Below, one piece after another: positions 38,266 through 43,197 of a DNA stretch of 43,197 nucleotides. The notes below the pieces were generated by a model, which ran no database searches, had not been told where the DNA came from, and saw only the letters and a list, made by a program, of their open reading frames with translations. This DNA is from a virus. The position numbers and the translations under genes were made by a program. The stretch is from positions 1 to 43,197 of the IMG/VR virus record IMGVR_UViG_3300042922_000227; one strand, written 5' to 3'. The stretch's first letter is position 1. Each line of letters opens with the position of its first letter.

Positions 38266-38271
38266 TACGAT
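38266..38271 (+). promoter_or_regulatory. -10 box of the SGNH moron
   Basis: TACGAT lies nine bases before ATG 38281, so the transcript would start at or one or two bases before the codon. No -35 is recognised. Confidence 0.4.
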
Positions 38272-38280
38272 CGGATCATC

Positions 38281-39072
38281 ATGGGGAACTTCATCAGCTG
38301 GTTTGAACGCAGCTACAAGGGCATCATCATCGTGCTCGTCGCGATCATGGCGATCACGCTCGTCGTCCTCGCGATGCAGCAGGTCAACGCGTCGAAGCCA
38401 GCGGCCGGCGCCGAGCCTGGACCCGTCCCGACGTTCACCAGCAAGGCGAGCATCGACCCGCTGCAACTCCCCAAGAACCCGCAGGTGCTCGTGATCGGAG
38501 ACTCGTACGCACAAGGAACCGGAGCGAGCTCCGACGCCGCGCGCTGGACGACCCTGCTTGCCGAGGACCAGGGTTGGGACGCGAAGGTCGACGGAATCGG
38601 CGGTACCGGATTCACCTGGGGTGGAGGCGATGACGGCAAGGACAGCAACCAGTTCTCCACGCGCATCGCTGCGCACGCGAAGGACAAGAACATCGCCCCT
38701 GCCCTCGTCATCCTCGAGGGCGGTCAGAACGATTACCGCGCCGACGCTTCCGATTTGGTTGCCGCCGTGAAGGAGGACGTTCAGGCAGTTCGCGCTGCAT
38801 GGCCGGACGCCGAAGTCATCGTCATCGGCCCTGCCGCACCGGAGCCCCTTGCCACGGAAATCGAACGGATGGACACCAGCGTCGAAGCTGGTGCACGCGC
38901 AGCGGACGCATACTCCATCAACCCACGCGCCACGAAGTGGTTCAACGACGAGAACAGCGCCCAGTTCAACTTCGACGGGGCACACGTCAACGACGGCGGA
39001 CACAAGCTGATCGCCGCGAAGGTCGGCGAAGCGCTCGACCAGTTCACAGTTGGCGCGGACCCCACGTTCTGA
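38281..39072 (+). CDS. membrane-anchored SGNH hydrolase (moron)
   Basis: 263 aa from ATG 38281; an in-frame start at 38242 lies in the terminator and is rejected. A transmembrane anchor is at 14-33 (KGIIIVLVAIMAITLVVLAM), then a Pro/Ala linker, then an SGNH/GDSL hydrolase: block I VIGDSYAQG with Ser75, GGQND (block III-like), and a final FDGAHVNDGGHK with the catalytic D-x-x-H. It should be an ester hydrolase facing the cell exterior, possibly removing acetyl groups from wall or surface polymers. Its own promoter and flanking terminators mark it as an independently expressed gene. Confidence 0.88.
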   Translation: MGNFISWFERSYKGIIIVLVAIMAITLVVLAMQQVNASKPAAGAEPGPVPTFTSKASIDPLQLPKNPQVLVIGDSYAQGTGASSDAARWTTLLAEDQGWDAKVDGIGGTGFTWGGGDDGKDSNQFSTRIAAHAKDKNIAPALVILEGGQNDYRADASDLVAAVKEDVQAVRAAWPDAEVIVIGPAAPEPLATEIERMDTSVEAGARAADAYSINPRATKWFNDENSAQFNFDGAHVNDGGHKLIAAKVGEALDQFTVGADPTF

Positions 39073-39082
39073 CCAAATGGTC

Positions 39083-39119
39083 AACGGGGCCTCCGAACTT
39101 CGAGTTCGGAGGCCCCGTT
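39083..39119. terminator. bidirectional terminator between convergent SGNH genes
   Basis: A perfect hairpin with 17-bp arms AACGGGGCCTCCGAACT (39083-39099) and AGTTCGGAGGCCCCGTT (39103-39119) and the loop TCG. It serves both the moron and the late operon. Confidence 0.9.
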
Positions 39120-39126
39120 GTGTTGG

Positions 39127-40701
39127 TCAAGCGGAGATGATCGCCGCGTCTCCGGCGTAGGTCCAGCCCTCAGTGTCCGTGACGGTGAAGTCGTGGTTCA
39201 CGAGAGTCGCCCCGCTGCCATCGAGGATCGTGATGCGCTTCAGCTTGCTGCCCGCCACTGCCGGGTAGGCACTGGTTGCACCGACCCGCAGCAGAGCAGT
39301 CGAGTTTCCACTGAGCGCATTCGTCGTGGAACGTCCGGTGGTGGTCGTGCCACGCTGCGTCCAAGTCGCCCCGCTGTTGGTGGACGTGTAGAACGCCATC
39401 GTGCCGGCAGCCCGGTTGATGTCCAGACGCAGGCTGATGACGCCGTTCGCCGGGGCGATGGGTGTCGACTGCTCCCCAACTGGACCGTTGGCATCCTGCA
39501 TGAAGAGCGTCCCGTCGGACGCCAGCAGGAACTGCCAGTTCCCACTCCCCGACTGCCAACGAGAGGCCAGCGCGCGGTAACCACTGGCTGCCGTGACGGA
39601 AGGGATCGTCATGTCGATCAGCCGCACCGACAACGCATCGGCGCCCTGCAGTGCCGAGTTCGGCGCGACGGACGCCACAGATGTGGTGCTCGGCAGCGAC
39701 AGGATCAGGTTCACTCCGGGGACCGCTCGCGCAGGGATGCGGTTCGTCGAAGCCGCAGCCACGAAGCCGCGTTCGATCAGAAGCTCCGCCAGCCGGCGCG
39801 CGATGACGCGCTGACCTGCGGCGTTGTAGTGCGGGTCGTTCGACGCGCGCCGCAGGGAGGTGGGCACGATTCCGGCGGCAATGTCGGTGTTGTCCTGAGC
39901 CGTCGGGGTGATGCCCTCGTCCGTGAGACCGTTGGTGATGACGTACGCAGCCATGTCGAAGAACTGATCCGGGAACGCCGTCTTCAGGGCGGCGTTGGCT
40001 GCCTTGTACGGTGTCGGGTCCCCGCCACTGGATCCGGTGGACATGCCGAGAACCACGAACCGGCCGGGGTTCTCGAGGTACGCCGACATGGTCGTCACGT
40101 CCTTGACCTGTTCGCCGCCGTTGAACCCACCCATGTACACCTGGACAGCGTTGCGCCAGGCAGCCGATGCGATGTCGCGGACGACGGCACCGCTTGCCGG
40201 CACTGCGACGGGCTGCGGGGAGGAACCCGCTGCTGCGGTGACGCGTGCCATGGTCCAGGCATTGTTGACGTGGTACAGGTTGACGGGGACGCCCAGGAAG
40301 GACACGTTCAGGAACGTGCCGATGTTCCCCTTGGTCGTCGCTGCGGGGCTGTACCCGGACGTGTACGACTCGGCGAGGGTGACCGCGAACTCGCTGGTGT
40401 CAATCGGGATGACTCCGCCTGGCACCGTGAACTTCGGCGCGAGGCCGCCCTGGCGGACTGCGATGTCGCTGGTGCGCTCGCCCGGAGTCGACGGGTTGAA
40501 AAGCGCCAGCCCGAGGTAGTCAGCAACGAGGCTGCCGTACGGGGCGTAGCCACCCTGCGTCAGAGCGGACATGGAGTCACCGAACACGGCGAGCCGTGTC
40601 GTTGTGGTGCGGATCCCGAGTGCCGTGCGGAGCGCGTCGATGGCGCTCTTCGGGGGCAGCTTGGTGGTCGCGTCGAACGCGAGGAACGGGGGGATAGCCA
40701 C
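39127..40701 (-). CDS. tail SGNH hydrolase with C-terminal LamG-like domain
   Basis: 524 aa. Residues about 35-310 form an SGNH hydrolase: block I LAVFGDSMSA (Ser43), a central QVYMGGFNGGEQ (N in block III) and ASNDPHYNAAGQ near 290, where the Asp/His pair reads D-P-H instead of the usual D-x-x-H. Residues about 330-524 are beta-rich, like concanavalin/LamG carbohydrate-binding domains (WQSGSGNWQFLLASDGTLFM, TMAFYTSTNSGATWTQRGTT). It comes last in the late operon. It is probably a tail fibre or depolymerase that esterase-cleaves a surface glycan. Confidence 0.85.
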   Translation of the reverse strand: MAIPPFLAFDATTKLPPKSAIDALRTALGIRTTTTRLAVFGDSMSALTQGGYAPYGSLVADYLGLALFNPSTPGERTSDIAVRQGGLAPKFTVPGGVIPIDTSEFAVTLAESYTSGYSPAATTKGNIGTFLNVSFLGVPVNLYHVNNAWTMARVTAAAGSSPQPVAVPASGAVVRDIASAAWRNAVQVYMGGFNGGEQVKDVTTMSAYLENPGRFVVLGMSTGSSGGDPTPYKAANAALKTAFPDQFFDMAAYVITNGLTDEGITPTAQDNTDIAAGIVPTSLRRASNDPHYNAAGQRVIARRLAELLIERGFVAAASTNRIPARAVPGVNLILSLPSTTSVASVAPNSALQGADALSVRLIDMTIPSVTAASGYRALASRWQSGSGNWQFLLASDGTLFMQDANGPVGEQSTPIAPANGVISLRLDINRAAGTMAFYTSTNSGATWTQRGTTTTGRSTTNALSGNSTALLRVGATSAYPAVAGSKLKRITILDGSGATLVNHDFTVTDTEGWTYAGDAAIISA

Positions 40702-40716
40702 GGGTTGACCTCCTGG

Positions 40717-41115
40717 TCAGTTCGACGAGTACGCGCCAGTGTTGGCGTCGTAGGCGATGTTGGAACCGGCGGGCGCCGAGTAGGTGCCGGTGGCCGAGTC
40801 GTAGGCGAGCGGTGCCGATCCGCCGCCACCTCCGCCACTGTTCGCAATGACCTCAGCCAGCGCGGCGCCTTCGAGAGTGGCGGGGTTAGCAAGGTTCGCG
40901 GCGAGCTGCGAGCGGACCAGGGCGGGCAGCTCCCCGTCACCGGTAGCCGTCAGGTGGATCGGGAGTTCCGCCCACAGGCTGAACCCGTCACCGATCTTCG
41001 TCACCCGCGACGTGTCGTCATACCCCCACTCACCCGGCTCAAGCGGACGAGCACTGTCCGCCCAGGACTCCGCGTTCCCGCGCCGCACCACGATCGTTGC
41101 GTACTGCGTTGCCAT
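40717..41115 (-). CDS. tail-fibre-like protein with Tyr/Gly repeats
   Basis: 132 aa. The N-terminus (ATIVVRRGNAESWADSARPL, EPGEWGYDDTSRVTKIGDGF, SLWAELP) resembles the major tropism determinant/hyaluronidase N-terminal domain that joins fibres to the baseplate. The C-terminus holds a Gly stretch and two copies of a YD-(S/A)-(A/N)-TG-(T/A)-YS motif. The protein probably bridges tail tip and the SGNH tail protein encoded next. Confidence 0.75.
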   Translation of the reverse strand: MATQYATIVVRRGNAESWADSARPLEPGEWGYDDTSRVTKIGDGFSLWAELPIHLTATGDGELPALVRSQLAANLANPATLEGAALAEVIANSGGGGGGSAPLAYDSATGTYSAPAGSNIAYDANTGAYSSN

Positions 41116-41160
41116 GCTGGCCTCTCTCCGATGTCACGGCCCTACGGCCTGGAACTGGTG

Positions 41161-41742
41161 TCACGCCTCGTTGCGGTGCGACTTGATGTCCGTCACCACG
41201 GACCGCGGATACGTGAGCTCGAGGATTTCCTGCTGCGCTTGCAACAGCTCATCCCGCTTCTCGTCGATCTGCTGCTGCAGCTGCTCCTGCTCCTGCTGCA
41301 ACCGGTCACGTTCCTGCGTGATCGCGGTGATGATGTCCTGCTGCGACTCCGCCGACCGCTGCAACGTGTCGATCGTGTCCGTCAACCGCCCCACCGTGGA
41401 CTGCAGACTCACGACCTGCGCCTGCGAGATGTCCAGCAGCTTCTGCACCGTCTGCACCGCGGACTCCTTCGCGGACCGTTCCTCCGCCGCGGCTTCCTTG
41501 TACCGGGCGACGATGTCGTTGCTCTCGTCCGCCGTGTTCTTCCGCTCCTGGATGCGAGCGTTCCGCCGGTTGTTCAACCACGCCACCAGGGCGGAGATCG
41601 CAGCCGCGAGGACAGTGGCGGAGATCAGCACGGATGCGATCTGCCCCACCGGGACCACCGACGCGGGATCCACTGAAGGTCCAGGTGTCGGGGACGGGCG
41701 TGTGGCAACCCAGTGCAGCACCACACCCCACCGCTCGGTCAC
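41161..41742 (-). CDS. membrane-anchored coiled-coil protein (possible spanin)
   Basis: 193 aa, ATG overlapping the upstream stop by 4 bp. A transmembrane helix lies at about 33-55 (IASVLISATVLAAAISALVAWL), then a long coiled coil (KLLDISQAQVVSLQSTVGRL, TDTIDTLQRSAESQQDIITA, ITQERDRLQQEQEQLQQQID, EKRDELLQAQQEILELTY). This layout resembles spanins or phage membrane coiled-coil proteins. Gram-positive hosts need no spanin, so another function at the envelope is possible. Confidence 0.65.
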   Translation of the reverse strand: MTERWGVVLHWVATRPSPTPGPSVDPASVVPVGQIASVLISATVLAAAISALVAWLNNRRNARIQERKNTADESNDIVARYKEAAAEERSAKESAVQTVQKLLDISQAQVVSLQSTVGRLTDTIDTLQRSAESQQDIITAITQERDRLQQEQEQLQQQIDEKRDELLQAQQEILELTYPRSVVTDIKSHRNEA

Positions 41743-42179
41743 TCGGTGCGCTCCGAAGGCAGCGGGGTCTCCTTCGCCTCAGCGACACGGCGCGACAGCA
41801 CCCGGTACCGCTTCCACAGCCACCACGCCGGCCACAGACCGAGCAGCACCAGGTGAGACCGTTGCGTCGTCCCCGTCAGGGACAGGTCCACAACGGTCTG
41901 CACCAGCTGGAAGACGGCGTACCCGACAGGCTGCACGACCATCAGGGACACCCCCAACCGTTCGAGGGTGAGGTGATCGTTCCGGAGCATCCCAGCGATC
42001 GCGAGCGCAGCCCCGACCAAACCGAGGCACGCGACGAGGATCACCGTGCCCCGGTAGAACAGCGACGAGAGCGGGTCGGGGGTGAAGACAACGAACCACG
42101 TGGTCCACGCCGCACCCCACGCGTACACGACGAGGTAGTCCCGGTTCTCCGGGACCATCCGTCTCAGGATCCGCAGCAT
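41739..42179 (-). CDS. four-helix membrane protein in lysis cassette
   Basis: 146 aa from ATG 42179. Four hydrophobic helices: YLVVYAWGAAWTTWFVVF, FYRGTVILVACLGLVGAALA, LMVVQPVGYAVFQLVQTVV, HLVLLGLWPAWWLWKRY. It lies after the holin. It could be a second holin-like or regulatory protein. No family recognised. Confidence 0.7.
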   Translation of the reverse strand: MLRILRRMVPENRDYLVVYAWGAAWTTWFVVFTPDPLSSLFYRGTVILVACLGLVGAALAIAGMLRNDHLTLERLGVSLMVVQPVGYAVFQLVQTVVDLSLTGTTQRSHLVLLGLWPAWWLWKRYRVLSRRVAEAKETPLPSERTE

Positions 42180-42205
42180 GCGGCCCCCTTTCCTGAAGCC
42201 ACCGG

Positions 42206-42616
42206 TCAGACGGTGGGGTCGCCCTGCTCGGTTCGGATGTCCGTCTGCGACGGCGCGAACTGCGCCGGCTGCAGCTCCTGCGACTTCGCAGCCGCCGTCT
42301 CCACCGCCACCGCCTTCGGCACCGAACCGAGGCCGATCAGCGTCAGCAGCTCGTTGACCTTCGGGATCGCCATGATCTTCGTAAGCGCAGCCGACACCGC
42401 AGCGAGCGTCGCCACCGCACCCGTCAGCCACGCCAGGACCGGACCCGGGACGACGTCCGCGATGGCCTCGAGCACCTGCGGCGCCACGACCACGACGACA
42501 GTGAGCACCGTGGCGGCGCCGATGACGACCTGCACGACGGTGCGAAGGACACGCTTCGACTGGAACCAGATTGTCTGCACGTCGATCTTCCCGATAGCCT
42601 CGTGCTCGCCGCTCAC
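42206..42616 (-). CDS. holin
   Basis: 136 aa, GTG start overlapping the endolysin stop (GTGA). Two transmembrane helices are clear: RTVVQVVIGAATVLTVVVVV near 25-45 and VLAWLTGAVATLAAVSAALT near 60-80, with a short loop between. The C-terminus is polar and charged. Size, topology and place next to the endolysin fit a class II-type actinophage holin that forms membrane lesions at the lysis time. Confidence 0.85.
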   Translation of the reverse strand: MSGEHEAIGKIDVQTIWFQSKRVLRTVVQVVIGAATVLTVVVVVAPQVLEAIADVVPGPVLAWLTGAVATLAAVSAALTKIMAIPKVNELLTLIGLGSVPKAVAVETAAAKSQELQPAQFAPSQTDIRTEQGDPTV

Positions 42617-43197
42617 GCTGCGTCCTCCTCAGCCAGAGCCGCCTTCACAGCCGACTCGAACTTCGCCGACACCGCGACACCCAGGGAGTCCCGACGGTCA
42701 CGGCAGTCCTGGATCAGACCGGACACCTGCGCCGAGGACAGCTCCTGGAACAGGCTGGTGTCGCCGGGGATCGCGTTGGAGTACGTGATCGCGCGGGACG
42801 AGGACACGGCGGTGAACGACAGCTCACCGATCGCGTACTTCTTCTGCGTCTTCTTGGACGTGACGTAGAGCATGTCTGCCTCGACTTTCGGAGTGGGTGG
42901 CTTGACGGGTGCCGGCGCTTTCACCGGCGGATTGGGGGCTGCGGACGGCTTCGCGGCGAGGCGAGCTCGAGCGTCCGGGTACGGGGGAACCGCTTCGGCA
43001 CGGGTCGCGAACTCGTGGTGCCACGGCTCGTTGAAGTAGCGGCCGGTCCACGTGCCGCCGCGGCCCTCGACGATCTGGTGCAGCCGGTCGAACTCGTCCG
43101 CGTACAGCGCACGGTTCGACCCGTCCGGCATCGTGATGCCGAAGTCGATTGCGTTGCCGTGCAGCACCTCGTCATGCCGCGACGTGAACGGTGCGGC
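42613..43197 (-). CDS. M15 peptidase endolysin, C-terminal part
   Basis: This is the 3' part of the gene whose start lies at 358, joined through the contig repeat. Starting from a codon inside the repeat, it carries the metal motif HGNAIDFG, the W-H-x-E motif EPWHHEF, then a Pro/Ala linker (KPSAAPNPPVKAPAPVKPPT) and a C-terminal domain of about 85 residues (ADMLYVTSKKTQKKYAIGEL). The last part may bind the cell wall. The GTG-initiated frame usually called here is an artefact of the cut. Confidence 0.9.
   Translation of the reverse strand, partial: AAPFTSRHDEVLHGNAIDFGITMPDGSNRALYADEFDRLHQIVEGRGGTWTGRYFNEPWHHEFATRAEAVPPYPDARARLAAKPSAAPNPPVKAPAPVKPPTPKVEADMLYVTSKKTQKKYAIGELSFTAVSSSRAITYSNAIPGDTSLFQELSSAQVSGLIQDCRDRRDSLGVAVSAKFESAVKAALAEEDAA
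43071..43197. repeat. terminal direct repeat, right copy
   Basis: Identical to bases 1-127. See the left copy: it shows that the contig is circular and was cut inside the endolysin gene. Confidence 0.95.

Noticed and set aside
39118-41676. 852-aa plus-strand open frame
   Set aside because: Arg-rich shadow of the tail SGNH, fibre-like and coiled-coil genes, with no recognisable domain.
1-43197. CRISPR array, insertion sequence or transposase
   Set aside because: No regularly spaced repeats and no transposase motifs were seen; the only mobile-type genes are HNH endonucleases.

Overview
The window is a complete or near-complete genome of a temperate, siphovirus-type actinobacteriophage. Its first 127 bases repeat exactly at its end (1-127 = 43071-43197), and one endolysin gene is split across the two ends, so the sequence closes into a circle of 43,070 bp. 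High G+C, many GTG starts, leaderless-looking repressor genes, HK97-type head genes, a P27-type small terminase, a ReqiPepy6 Gp37-like tail protein and a tRNA-Lys attP all suggest an actinobacterial host. Microbacteriaceae is a guess from general resemblance, not something the sequence proves.

Most genes lie on the minus strand and read leftward, so functional order runs from high to low coordinates. The immunity switch is at 31.5-32.6 kb: an XRE repressor and an ImmA-like protein on the plus strand diverge from a Cro-like gene on the minus strand. From that Cro-like gene the early operon runs left to 19.9 kb. It holds many small overlapping ORFs, a PD-(D/E)XK exonuclease, a Sak4/RecA-like ATPase, a RusA resolvase, an adenine and a cytosine DNA methyltransferase, HNH endonucleases, a replication initiator, a DnaB/RepA-like helicase, SSB and an MmcB-like nuclease. 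Tandem hairpins at 19.76-19.85 kb separate it from the late operon.

The late operon runs left from about 19.4 kb: small genes, two HNH genes, a candidate cos region, small and large terminase, a 46-aa membrane protein, portal, S78 protease, capsid, connectors, tail tube, frameshifted tail chaperones, a tape measure carrying its own M15 peptidase, Dit and Gp37-like tail proteins, and a minor tail protein. It continues through the contig ends into the M15 endolysin, holin and two more membrane proteins, then a tail-fibre-like protein and a tail SGNH hydrolase, ending at a perfect hairpin (39083-39119).

The lysogeny/accessory region is 32.6-39.1 kb: integrase with four small upstream genes, attP (3' half of tRNA-Lys(CTT) followed 4 nt later by a terminator), an HNH gene, a rightward operon of eight small genes, and a membrane-anchored SGNH hydrolase with its own promoter and flanking terminators, i.e. 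a moron.

The most distinctive signals are: (1) a perfect palindrome in the 17-bp spacer of the early promoter, with a near-identical copy beside attP; (2) an ImmA-like protein whose HExxH motif reads HGIAH; (3) M15 peptidase domains in both endolysin and tape measure; (4) two convergent SGNH hydrolases; (5) an exact 43-residue repeat in the tape measure coiled coil; (6) a GGGAAAC slippery site; and (7) several genes of 35-47 aa that routine calling would miss.
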